Source of the DNA: Desulfonatronum lacustre DSM 10312
GTDB lineage: Bacteria > Desulfobacterota > Desulfovibrionia > Desulfovibrionales > Desulfonatronaceae
Reading direction: 5' to 3'
NCBI RefSeq assembly: GCF_000519265.1
Contig: NZ_KI912608.1
Span: 695,665 to 759,664 of the forward strand
Length of the DNA stretch: 64,000 nucleotides
Both the position numbers and the translations under genes were made by a program. The notes beneath the pieces were generated by a model. It was not told where the DNA came from. It saw only the letters and a list, made by a program, of their open reading frames with translations, and did no database searches. Every line of letters starts with the position of its first letter. Within the stretch, counting starts at the first letter, position 1. Shown here in pieces: positions 26,469 through 34,666 of the stretch.

Positions 26469-26528
26469 GACATGATGCTGGAATGAAACAAAATGCTGGG
26501 ATGCTGGGATGAGAAAGGCGGTGGGAAA

Positions 26529-27926
26529 GTGAAAGATGGGAGGCAGGGAGAAATCCGCGTCCCACATGAGAAAGAGGTTGCGGTGGAGTCGCAGCATATT
26601 GAGCGAAAGCAGTCTTTTGGCAAGGAAGTCATTATCTCCCTTGTCGCCTTTGCCAATACCGACGGAGGCACCGTGGTCGTCGGTGTTGACGACCACGGTG
26701 TGCCATGCGGGCTCAATATTGGTCCTGAGAAGATTCAGCGTTACCTCAACGAGATCAAGATCGCCACGTATCCCCAGATCATGCCCAAGGCGTGGGTTGA
26801 AGAAAGAAGCGGCAAGCAGGTGCTCATTTTTCAAATCAACGAGTACCCGGTCAAACCGGTGGCCTACAAGAACCGGTACTACAAGCGGGTGCACAACAGC
26901 AATCACCTGCTGACTCTTGAAGAGATCGTTGATTTGCAACAACAGTCTCTCTCGGTTTCATTCGATGCCTATCCCAGCCTCGCTCAACTGAATGCGTTGA
27001 ATGTTGATCTAATTGCGCGTTTTTTTGAGAGGGTGAACAACAGGGGCAGGGTTGCACTGCGCGACGACATGTCGGCAAACCTTGTCAAGCTGAAGCTCAT
27101 CCGGGGTGGAAATGTTACCCTGGCGGCACAATTCCTTTTCGGTATTCCAGATTGTCATATTCGCCTCGGCCGCTTCAAGTCAGAAGCGACAATTATTGAC
27201 GACAACGTGGTCAGGACACCTCTGATGCTCGCGGTTGAGGAGGCGCTGACATTAATAAAAAGACACATCAACCTTTCGTATCATTTTGACGGCGGCATTG
27301 AGCGAAAAGAGCGTTGGCAATACCCTCTGGAAGCCATCCGGGAGCTGTTACTCAACGCTGTCGTGCATCGGGACTACAAGAATGCTTCTGACGTAGTAGT
27401 CAAGATTTTTGATGACCGAATCCTGTTTTCAAACCCAGGAAGGCTCTATGGTAATTTGCGCGTTTCGGATTTAGAGCGCGATGATTATGTCTCGTCGATA
27501 CGGAATCGACTCCTGGCGGAGGCATTCTATTTGATGGGAGATATTGAGCGCTATGGAACGGGGTTCGTCCGGATCAGAGAATATTTGCGGGATTACCCGG
27601 AACTCAAACTGAAGATTGAAGAAATCGGGAATTTTTTTACAGTCGAATTGCGCCATTCCCCCCCAATCTCCCCCCCAATCTCCCCCCCAATCTCCCCCCC
27701 AATCATCACGGTGACCGAGCTTGAACGGCGCCTGCTCGAACTGTTGCTTAAGAACCCCGCAGCAAGCAGTAGCGATTTAGCCCAAGAGTTGTCTATGACC
27801 CGGGGCACGGTCAAGGAGTATTTGGGGAGATTGAAGAAAAAGAGCGCCCTGGTGCGTGAGGGCTCAACCAGGACAGGGCACTGGGTGTTAACAGATGCAG
27901 GGCAGGGGATTCTTTCAAATGACTAA
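26529..27926 (+). CDS. ATP-binding protein with AlbA_2/Schlafen domain and HTH
   Basis: About 465 residues. The N-terminal AlbA_2 (Schlafen AAA-4-like) domain shows ESQHIERKQSFGKEVIISLVAFANTDGGTVVVGVDDHG. A GHKL/HATPase-like region follows (YPLEAIRELLLNAVVHRDYKNASDVVVKIFDDRILFSNPG), with the N-box ELLLNAVVHRDY and a downstream G-rich GDIERYGTGFVRI. The C-terminus is a winged helix (LLKNPAASSSDLAQELSMTRGTVKEYLGRLKKK). A proline-rich linker is encoded by 12-base repeats. These proteins are putative transcriptional regulators or defence factors. The start is uncertain: GTG 26529 has AAGGCGG upstream, while ATG 26493 lies in a repetitive GATGCTGG tract. Confidence 0.82.
   Translation: MKDGRQGEIRVPHEKEVAVESQHIERKQSFGKEVIISLVAFANTDGGTVVVGVDDHGVPCGLNIGPEKIQRYLNEIKIATYPQIMPKAWVEERSGKQVLIFQINEYPVKPVAYKNRYYKRVHNSNHLLTLEEIVDLQQQSLSVSFDAYPSLAQLNALNVDLIARFFERVNNRGRVALRDDMSANLVKLKLIRGGNVTLAAQFLFGIPDCHIRLGRFKSEATIIDDNVVRTPLMLAVEEALTLIKRHINLSYHFDGGIERKERWQYPLEAIRELLLNAVVHRDYKNASDVVVKIFDDRILFSNPGRLYGNLRVSDLERDDYVSSIRNRLLAEAFYLMGDIERYGTGFVRIREYLRDYPELKLKIEEIGNFFTVELRHSPPISPPISPPISPPIITVTELERRLLELLLKNPAASSSDLAQELSMTRGTVKEYLGRLKKKSALVREGSTRTGHWVLTDAGQGILSND
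27658..27704 (+). repeat. 12-base in-frame tandem repeat with poly-C tracts
   Basis: The unit CCCCCCCAATCT occurs three times plus a partial fourth, encoding Pro-Pro-Ile-Ser units between the ATPase-like and winged-helix domains. Each unit has a run of seven C residues. Whole-unit changes keep the frame, but slippage in a C-run would truncate the protein before its DNA-binding domain. Confidence 0.85.
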
Positions 27927-28000
27927 ACGAATTCTGATCCTCCGCCCGGGACAGACCGGGCCCGGCGTTATCAGGCATGGAATACGGTGAGGAATCAGTC

Positions 28001-29773
28001 ATGAATCAGATTCTTCAAGCGCTGAGTCAAGTATTGCCACAGGGTGCCCGCCTTTTCTCCGGCCAAGAGGCGGGACGCGGTGATCCATCCATATTCAGGG
28101 CGTTTTCTGCGCAGGTTATTCGGAAAAACGAGGTCCTCATCAAGCAGGGGGAGAATCAAAAAGCACAGGAAATGGCAGTCGCGCTTCTGGCCGCATATCC
28201 TTTGGAAAAGACAGCCGGGCTGCATCTTATGCAGGTATTGGGGCGGTGCGGGAATATTCTGGAGGGATATAGACTGGGCAAGCTGTATGCCACGCTTTTC
28301 CCAGAAGACCAGGACTTCTTCAGGCTAATGGCGGAGTATCTGCGCATACTTGCCATGCATTGCGACGACGATGCCCAGGCTATGGGCCTGCTGGACGGAG
28401 CGGCTTTGCTTGATCCGGCTTTGCCTCGTGTCTGGAGTGACCTTGCGAACCGTCTTCAACTCCTTGACCAGCGAGATGCACTTGAACGTACACGACAATG
28501 GGCGGCGAGCTTCAAGCCGCAAATTTCTTGTATGAATTCGGTTGGTTCTCTGAATAGCACTCACGGTAAACGTATTCGGGTCTGGTATGTATCCCACTCC
28601 TTCGGCTTTGAGGCTGGTGGAATAAACGGCGTATCCCAGGCCAAGTCCATGACATTGAGTTCGATTATCCGGGGGGGAGATGGACCAGAGGTCTCCGTCA
28701 TCACCCCTTTGCGTCCTGAACTTCCGGAAGCCATGGGGGAATTCGCTCAGACATTGCCGCGCATAACAAAGGGGGATGGCTTCTCGTGGCCTTTGTGGCA
28801 GGGCACCACGACCCTGCCACAGGGGGGTATACGTTTTTGCCGCCCGGAGGATGGCGGCAAGCCTGACCTCGTCATTGTTGAAGGTCTGCGGCTCACCGCG
28901 CACCACTATCTTGAACGGCTGGGCTTCCCGGACAACTGTCCCAAAGTGTTCATTCATCACTCATCTCCGGATCATTTCACTGACAAATATAGGGGTGAAC
29001 AGGAGTTGCCGGCCACCTTGGAAGCCCTTGCCAAGTATGATGGTTTTGTCTGCGTTTCAAGCAATGTCATTGAAGAATGGAAGCGTTTTGAGACATTGGC
29101 CGCCAAGCCGTGGGTGCATATCCCCAATTGCGCACGCGAGGAGGAGGCAGCAGACTTACTGAAAATCGATCCCGGTAGATTACGCGAAAAATTGGGCTTG
29201 CCGCAAGATGGCTTTATAGGTTTATGCCTTGCCAGCGTACAGTGGCGCAAGGGACAGGACATATTACTACAACAGTTACGTGAGGTCACTCACAAACGCC
29301 CAGATGCGCTTTTTATATTTGTCGGGCCGATCTTCACGGAATGGGGGGGGCAACAAATTATGGAACTGGGAAATAAATTTTTACAAAAACATGTTCGCTT
29401 TCTCGGCGTACAGCTCAACGCCCTGGAATATATTCATGCCTCCGACTGCCTGGTTTTACCGTCGCGAGAAGAGGCCTTGCCTTTGACTATTCTTGAAGCC
29501 ATGTGTCTGGGGAAAACAAGCGTGGCTTCCGATGTCAACGGGATCCCGGAATTGATTGAGGACAAGGTCACGGGCTTGTTGTTTTCACACGACAATCCAA
29601 GGCAACTGGCCAAACATCTTCTGACATTGATTGACAATCCCGTGCAGGCTCAACACTTGGGAAAGCAAGCTCTCAATCGATACCACACCTTGTTTTCTCG
29701 CAAGCAGCACGCCATGCGCTGGAGGGAATCCATTGAAATGCTTGTTGCCCAAAACAAAGAGAAAAATCCATGA
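28001..29773 (+). CDS. GT4 glycosyltransferase with N-terminal helical repeats
   Basis: A 590-residue protein. The first 180 residues are alpha-helical and TPR-like (AQEMAVALLAAYPLEKTAGLHLMQVLGR, AMGLLDGAALLDPALPRVW). From about 190 a GT-B fold follows: IRVWYVSHSFGFEAGGINGVSQAKSMTL, VFIHHSSPDHFTDKYRG, IGLCLASVQWRKGQDILLQQL and SDCLVLPSREEALPLTILEAMCLGKTSVASDVNGIPELI, the family 4 donor-binding E-x7-E region. ATG 28001 with GGTGAGGA upstream is the best start. It overlaps the next gene by 4 bases. Confidence 0.85.
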   Translation: MNQILQALSQVLPQGARLFSGQEAGRGDPSIFRAFSAQVIRKNEVLIKQGENQKAQEMAVALLAAYPLEKTAGLHLMQVLGRCGNILEGYRLGKLYATLFPEDQDFFRLMAEYLRILAMHCDDDAQAMGLLDGAALLDPALPRVWSDLANRLQLLDQRDALERTRQWAASFKPQISCMNSVGSLNSTHGKRIRVWYVSHSFGFEAGGINGVSQAKSMTLSSIIRGGDGPEVSVITPLRPELPEAMGEFAQTLPRITKGDGFSWPLWQGTTTLPQGGIRFCRPEDGGKPDLVIVEGLRLTAHHYLERLGFPDNCPKVFIHHSSPDHFTDKYRGEQELPATLEALAKYDGFVCVSSNVIEEWKRFETLAAKPWVHIPNCAREEEAADLLKIDPGRLREKLGLPQDGFIGLCLASVQWRKGQDILLQQLREVTHKRPDALFIFVGPIFTEWGGQQIMELGNKFLQKHVRFLGVQLNALEYIHASDCLVLPSREEALPLTILEAMCLGKTSVASDVNGIPELIEDKVTGLLFSHDNPRQLAKHLLTLIDNPVQAQHLGKQALNRYHTLFSRKQHAMRWRESIEMLVAQNKEKNP

Positions 29774-31407
29774 ACGAAGATTTTCAGTATGTCTCTCCTG
29801 GCATTGTCCCGGAACTGAACGCGTTGACCCTTGATGAGGTGTGTCAGCATTTGGCGACGCATCTGAATAGTTTCATTTTGGATGATAGCCTGGGAGCTGC
29901 GTATTTCAACCGCTTTGTCCATGACGAAACGTTAGCTTCGAATACGCGGGCATTGAATTGTTTTTTTTATATTCTTCGCAAAATGGGGCAGATCGACCCG
30001 TTTAATCCGACCATCATCAATATGACGCAGCAAACAGCGCCTTCGCCAGAAAAGAAGATTAAGTTAAAATTATTGATGAATACGACTTTGACCCAGGAAA
30101 AGATCGCTCAGGTCCAGAAGTTTTTACAGGGTGAAAAGAGTGTGAATGGCCGAGGAGAACTTGTAAGGTGCCTGCGGCATAACTGTAGTGATGTGGCATT
30201 GGCAAATTACTTGCTGGATTTCGATCTCTCCTCTGGACATAACCCCCAAGAGTGGATGAAAACGTTTCATCCTCCTGATATATTTAAAAAAGAATGGGAA
30301 TGTCGGAAAATCTATCTTTATGCTCGATCAGGAAACACAATCAAAGCGCTGAAGCATTGGGAGCGTGTTGCCGACAACGAGAACGAAGTCCCCGAAACCA
30401 TCCTCAATTACGCGGCTGCTTGCCTCATCAGGAATAACGCGAAAGACGCCGCTGCAAGTCTGCTCAAGCAATCATTGAGGCTTGACGCTTCGCAGCCTCC
30501 TGTCAACTATTTGAGCGAGGAGCTTCAATCTCCATTTTGCGTGGATAAACACGTTGTCCAGACAAAGGATATCATTATTGGAGTTTATACGCACAACAAA
30601 GCTGACCTGTTGCAGCAAACCCTCCAGAGCCTGCGACAGTCATGCCTTGGAAAAGCGCGTTGCTTTCTTTTGCTCAACGGCTGCAGTGACGAGAGTTTTT
30701 CCGTGGCCCGGGCAGCGAAGGAAGACTTTCCGGACGGTCAGCTTTCTGTATTTCAGATGCCGATCAATATCGGCGCTCCGGCTGCGCGGAATTTTCTGGT
30801 TCATGAGGCATTGAAGACGGAATGCGATTATATGGCATTTCTGGACGACGATGTCGTGATACCTGAAAACTGGCTGCAAAGCCTGGCCACGGCCATTCAG
30901 GAAGAACCAGGGATCGGGGCGGTGGGATGCAAGATCATGAACCCTCAACCGGCCTCGACAATGCAGTACCTTTTCCGGGATGTTTCGATCGTCAAGAAGG
31001 GCATCTTCAGGTTGAGCCTGGCAACGCCTTTTTGGACTATTGATCCAGGCTTTTACGGGATTCGCAGGGATGTCGACTCAGTCATGGGGTGTTGCCACTT
31101 GATCAAAAGGGAGTGCCTGGAGCAGGTGCCCGAGTTTGACATCCAGTTTTCCCCCAGCCAATTGGATGACGTGGCGTTCCATTTGGATCTGCGCCTGAAA
31201 GGGTATCGAGTCCGTTACCTCGGGCAACTGGAATGCACCCATTATCGTTCAACCGGTTTCCAGTCTCCAAAAACAAGCAATCATGGGAGTTCTCTGGGAA
31301 ACGACGTGAAATTCTATTATCGCTTCAAAGGAATGTTTCAGCGGATGCGTGATTGGCAACGCAAGCGTAATGAAGGTATTATACCGACTTTAGATTCGTT
31401 GTGTTAG
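29770..31407 (+). CDS. GT2 glycosyltransferase with N-terminal helical domain (GAPAARN family, copy 1)
   Basis: A 545-residue protein. Residues 1-260 are helical and repeat-like. The GT2 domain starts IIIGVYTHNKADLLQQTLQSLRQ, has the metal-binding FLDDDV, preceded by INIGAPAARNFL, and a C-terminal signature VMGCCHLIKRECLEQ followed by FSPSQLDDVAFHLDL. The GAPAARN, GCCHL and FSPSQxDD motifs are shared with the genes at 34667 and 39025, so these are paralogues. It overlaps the upstream GT4 start by 4 bases. Its last 29 bases overlap the convergent radical SAM gene. Confidence 0.85.
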   Translation: MNEDFQYVSPGIVPELNALTLDEVCQHLATHLNSFILDDSLGAAYFNRFVHDETLASNTRALNCFFYILRKMGQIDPFNPTIINMTQQTAPSPEKKIKLKLLMNTTLTQEKIAQVQKFLQGEKSVNGRGELVRCLRHNCSDVALANYLLDFDLSSGHNPQEWMKTFHPPDIFKKEWECRKIYLYARSGNTIKALKHWERVADNENEVPETILNYAAACLIRNNAKDAAASLLKQSLRLDASQPPVNYLSEELQSPFCVDKHVVQTKDIIIGVYTHNKADLLQQTLQSLRQSCLGKARCFLLLNGCSDESFSVARAAKEDFPDGQLSVFQMPINIGAPAARNFLVHEALKTECDYMAFLDDDVVIPENWLQSLATAIQEEPGIGAVGCKIMNPQPASTMQYLFRDVSIVKKGIFRLSLATPFWTIDPGFYGIRRDVDSVMGCCHLIKRECLEQVPEFDIQFSPSQLDDVAFHLDLRLKGYRVRYLGQLECTHYRSTGFQSPKTSNHGSSLGNDVKFYYRFKGMFQRMRDWQRKRNEGIIPTLDSLC

Positions 31408-32437
31408 TTCGAAGTAATACCTTGAGGTTTCTCAAAGCTGGTAAATACTCTTGATCTTGAGATAATGCCTGTCGAAATAATAAATTCGCATCTTGGTATT
31501 CTCCCTTTTGAAATTTGATTAATCCTGCAAGATTACTGTATTCTTTGCTTATATCATAATTATTTTCAATATATCTGAGCCGATTTTCACTTTCAAGCAC
31601 ATCTCCTCTATTAAGCATTATGGCTGCGGCATGGATATGGTATTGTTGCTCAAGACTTTCGTTGAAAGGCTTCCTACCTGGCTCCACTTTCCATGGCCCT
31701 GATCGCAATTTTTGAGAAAAATTGCAATAGCTACAAGCGTCAAGAGGATATCTTTTGCGCCAGAACCAGAAACTGTCCCTGTTAAACTGTTTTAAGTCAT
31801 AGATCATGTCTTTGCTTGCCAGAAATGCATCTGGGATCATTCCTTTGGGTGCAAATCGGGTATAAGCGCCAGCTCCGCAACGCCCCATGCGCATATCTGA
31901 AAGCAGAGCCGTGCACTCAACATTACCGCAATACAGTTGGGGTTGTTCAGGACTATTCCAAAATTCCAGCTTGTTGAAGACTGCTTTGTCACAAAAGTCG
32001 ATACAGATGTTTGGATTGATTTCTCGAATTTTATTCAACAGCTTTGATACTACCTGTTCTCCTCCGAGTCGTCGCATGATCGTCGGGTAGCGGGATACTC
32101 GCAGCGTGTTGATAACTAACCATAAATCTTTGTAAAGACGAATATCTTCAAGGCTGAGCCAAAAACCATTGGTCGTCAGCATCAATGGTTTGCGATATCG
32201 CTCCAATAAAGCATAAGCAAAGCCGGTCAAGTCTTGATGTAGAAAAGGCTCTCCGCCCATAATAGAAAGAGAATGATAGTGGATGTCGTTTTTTTTGAGC
32301 ACATCGAGGCCGTCAAAATATTCCTTTGCTTCATATTCTCTTGAGGCGGCAAAAGGAGAATAATTATGGCACCATCGACAGTTATGATTGCAATGATCCA
32401 CGGCATGTACTTCCAGCCAGCCGAATGCGTTAGCCAT
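31379..32437 (-). CDS. Radical SAM protein with C-terminal TPR
   Basis: A 352-residue radical SAM protein. The [4Fe-4S] cluster motif C16-x3-C20-x2-C23 (CNHNCRWC) is followed by the glycine-rich SIMGGEPFLHQDL and LMLTTNGFWL. Further cysteine pairs (LYCGNVEC, GRCGAGAY, CSYCNFSQ) suggest SPASM-like auxiliary clusters. The C-terminus has a TPR-like SNLAGLIKFQKGEYQDANLLFRQAL. ATG 32437 is chosen for the CAGGAGCT upstream; the 50-residue extension further upstream lacks support. It lies 52 bases after the nucleotidyltransferase gene on the same strand, suggesting an operon. The substrate is unknown; modification of a glycan or alcohol-phosphate is a reasonable inference. Confidence 0.85.
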   Translation of the reverse strand: MANAFGWLEVHAVDHCNHNCRWCHNYSPFAASREYEAKEYFDGLDVLKKNDIHYHSLSIMGGEPFLHQDLTGFAYALLERYRKPLMLTTNGFWLSLEDIRLYKDLWLVINTLRVSRYPTIMRRLGGEQVVSKLLNKIREINPNICIDFCDKAVFNKLEFWNSPEQPQLYCGNVECTALLSDMRMGRCGAGAYTRFAPKGMIPDAFLASKDMIYDLKQFNRDSFWFWRKRYPLDACSYCNFSQKLRSGPWKVEPGRKPFNESLEQQYHIHAAAIMLNRGDVLESENRLRYIENNYDISKEYSNLAGLIKFQKGEYQDANLLFRQALSQDQEYLPALRNLKVLLRTNTTNLKSV

Positions 32438-32489
32438 GAATAGCTCCTGACTTCGGTATGTTGTTTGTATAGGGGGAGACTCTCTTGCT

Positions 32490-33164
32490 TCAACTTCTGG
32501 CAAACATTTCCTGAGCCTGGGTCCAATCTTCCGGAAAATCAACCTCGATACATCTGTGCTCGCTAATATCCAATGGAATGAATTCAACCCCGCCGCGAAT
32601 CATGAATTCCAAGCCGCGTTCAAAATAATCCTGGTCCTCGCAACGCTTCAGATTTTTCACCAAACAGGGCAGATATCCGGCCAAAATTTTGTTGATCCCC
32701 ACGGCTTCGCCTTCCCCGTTTTCGATATTTTTTGAAATAGCAATAATTTTCCCTGACTCGTCCGTGCGGTACTTGACCTCCTCGGCTTCGCACTTCTTGC
32801 GGTCCACGGCGATCACATTGTTTTCGGCCGCGACCACCGTGCGAAGCACTTCGGTATCAAAGACCACATCACCGTTGGCCCAAATCACGTCGTCCTCCAA
32901 GTCTTCGACCGCGTGCAACAGGCTTTGGGAGGTGTTGGTGATGTAGAAGAGCGGGTTGTAGCGGAAGAACACGTTCGGGTGCTGCTCCATGACCAGGGTC
33001 TTTTTGAAGCCGACGACAACGATGATCTCGCGGATGCCGACCTCTCGGAAGATTCTGATTTGTCTGCCCAGGATTGTCTCGCCAGTGGGGAGGATGGCCA
33101 GGGACTTGGGGAGAGGGCGGCCCAGGCGGCTGCCGACGCCAGCGGCTAGAATGACGGCTTTCAT
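32490..33164 (-). CDS. Sugar/alcohol-phosphate nucleotidyltransferase (LicC-like)
   Basis: A 224-residue nucleotidyltransferase fold protein. It starts MKAVILAAGVGSRLGRPLPKSL, the G-x-G-x-R-L-x(4)-PK signature, followed by ILGRQIRIFREVGIREIIVVVGF, VIWANGDVVFD (metal-binding D) and a later GEAVGINKI. This resembles the phosphocholine cytidylyltransferase-like LicC/HddC group. Placed between a TagB-like transferase and a radical SAM gene, it may make a CDP- or NDP-activated alcohol or sugar for transfer. Exact substrate is unresolved. Confidence 0.85.
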   Translation of the reverse strand: MKAVILAAGVGSRLGRPLPKSLAILPTGETILGRQIRIFREVGIREIIVVVGFKKTLVMEQHPNVFFRYNPLFYITNTSQSLLHAVEDLEDDVIWANGDVVFDTEVLRTVVAAENNVIAVDRKKCEAEEVKYRTDESGKIIAISKNIENGEGEAVGINKILAGYLPCLVKNLKRCEDQDYFERGLEFMIRGGVEFIPLDISEHRCIEVDFPEDWTQAQEMFARS

Positions 33165-33180
33165 GGTGCTCCTTTATGTT

Positions 33181-33348
33181 CTCTCGCCAAGATCGCCAAG
33201 AATCGCAAAGGGGGATTTTACTGCTTTACAGGCAAATGTCTTGGCATTTTTGATTCATATCTTTGCGCAATTTGCGGGCTTGAGCGAGTCTTCGAGCGGG
33301 CGAGAGGAATTTTTTTCTCTCGCGAAGATCGCCAAGGTTCGCTAAGGG
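33181..33348. repeat. Two copies of a 32-base intergenic repeat
   Basis: CTCTCGCCAAGATCGCCAAG... (33181-33212) and CTCTCGCGAAGATCGCCAAG... (33317-33348) share about 27 of 32 bases, both ending AAGGG. They lie 104 bases apart in the gap between two minus-strand genes. The sequence is of the widespread 'TCTCGC-AAG-CGCCAAG' intergenic repeat type. No other feature is seen in the gap. Confidence 0.75.
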
Positions 33349-34533
33349 TCACGTATTCACAAATCGTTCCACGAGGTATTTTCCAAGGCGTGCGGCGGCT
33401 TTGCCGTCGTGGTTGGTGAAGGATTTGGCGGCCAGGGCTTCGCGTTTGGCTTGGTGCGGGTCTTCGTCGCGGGCCAGGAGCGCTTCGAGGTAGGTAAAAA
33501 GTTCATCCTGGGTCACGGCATGGAAGCCTGGCGTCATTTCCTGGTAGTTGAAGAGCAGGGACCGACTGGAGGTCACATAGCGTTCCAGGTCATAGGGATA
33601 GAACAGGATTGGCCGGTTGGTCAGGAGAAAATCGAAGTACACGGAAGAATAGTCCGTGAGCAGCAGATCCGTGATGCGCAGCAGCGGGTAGACGTCCGAA
33701 GTGGATTCGGCCATGTGGACCGTGGCCGGGAGTCGTCCTTGCAATCGTGCCGCGACATACGGATGCAGTTTGCAGATGAAAAGAATCTTGTGGCGCTGGT
33801 TGAATGCATGCAGACGGGCAAAGTCGATCATTCCCTCTTCCAGCGGCCCCCCGCCGGCATCACGAAACGTGGGCATGAATAGGATGGTTTTGCCCCCCTG
33901 CTTTCTGGTTTGCATCATCCGGGCGTACAGTGTCGCATCCACGTTAAGCATGTCCATCCCCTGGGGAGGGCGCGAGAGCACGTCGTTGCGCGGGTAGCCG
34001 AGCTCGGGGAAGGCATCTGCCTTGAAGGCGCGGGCAAAGGCGTGTTCCGAGAAAAAGGGTGACGTTGAGAGAACGCTGTCGTAGCCGGAGTACATCTCGG
34101 TCAGGTACCTTGCTTTTTCCGGAGTCATGTTCACCGGGGAGTCGATTTCCGGGAATCCAATGGCTTTGAGGGGAATTCCGTGCCAGAGTTGGACGACCTT
34201 GGCCGGACTGACCAACATGGTGAGTAGCTGATCATGTCGCCACCAGAAGTCGTCGCAAACCACGATCCTGGCTTGCAGGAGATGATCGACGGCTTCTTGG
34301 GCGCTCAGGTGAACAGCCGGAAGATTGGCCCGGCGTAACGCGAGGCAGGTGTTGCGATGAGCGCCGATAAAAACGCAACGCAGTTCCGGAACATGTGTAG
34401 CGCAATGCAGAAAGGCGTACTTCACGTTGTCGATGAATTGGCCATCCTTGCGGCCGAGAAAGACGACATGATTCATCCGTCTGGGGGTTGTCGCCACCAA
34501 ACGAGCGATGGAACGTAGCGATTGTCCATCCAT
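33349..34533 (-). CDS. CDP-glycerol:poly(glycerophosphate) glycerophosphotransferase family protein (TagB/TagF-like)
   Basis: A 394-residue GT-B-like protein. Motifs of the Glyphos_transf family are clear: VVQLWHGIPLKAIGFPEID (the L-W-H-G motif), DSVLSTSPFFSEHAFARAF, LGYPRNDVLSR, TILFMPTFRDAGGG, ILFICKLHPYV, and TDLLLTDYSSVYFDFLLTNRPILFYPYDLERY with the catalytic DYSS. These enzymes transfer glycerol-phosphate or related units from CDP-alcohols, cytoplasmic side of the membrane. AAAAGGATT precedes the ATG at 34533. With the LicC-like enzyme and radical SAM protein downstream it forms a likely phospho-alcohol decoration set. Confidence 0.88.
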   Translation of the reverse strand: MDGQSLRSIARLVATTPRRMNHVVFLGRKDGQFIDNVKYAFLHCATHVPELRCVFIGAHRNTCLALRRANLPAVHLSAQEAVDHLLQARIVVCDDFWWRHDQLLTMLVSPAKVVQLWHGIPLKAIGFPEIDSPVNMTPEKARYLTEMYSGYDSVLSTSPFFSEHAFARAFKADAFPELGYPRNDVLSRPPQGMDMLNVDATLYARMMQTRKQGGKTILFMPTFRDAGGGPLEEGMIDFARLHAFNQRHKILFICKLHPYVAARLQGRLPATVHMAESTSDVYPLLRITDLLLTDYSSVYFDFLLTNRPILFYPYDLERYVTSSRSLLFNYQEMTPGFHAVTQDELFTYLEALLARDEDPHQAKREALAAKSFTNHDGKAAARLGKYLVERFVNT

Positions 34534-34666
34534 GAAAAAAATCCTTTTTGTTGGTACATTTGCAGGGTCACGCGAAATATCTCCCCGGATTCCTTAAACA
34601 TGACCGATTGTTGAGTTTGCTGGCCTCCTGACAGACCATGGGCACGCCGCGACCGTACTGGACTCA

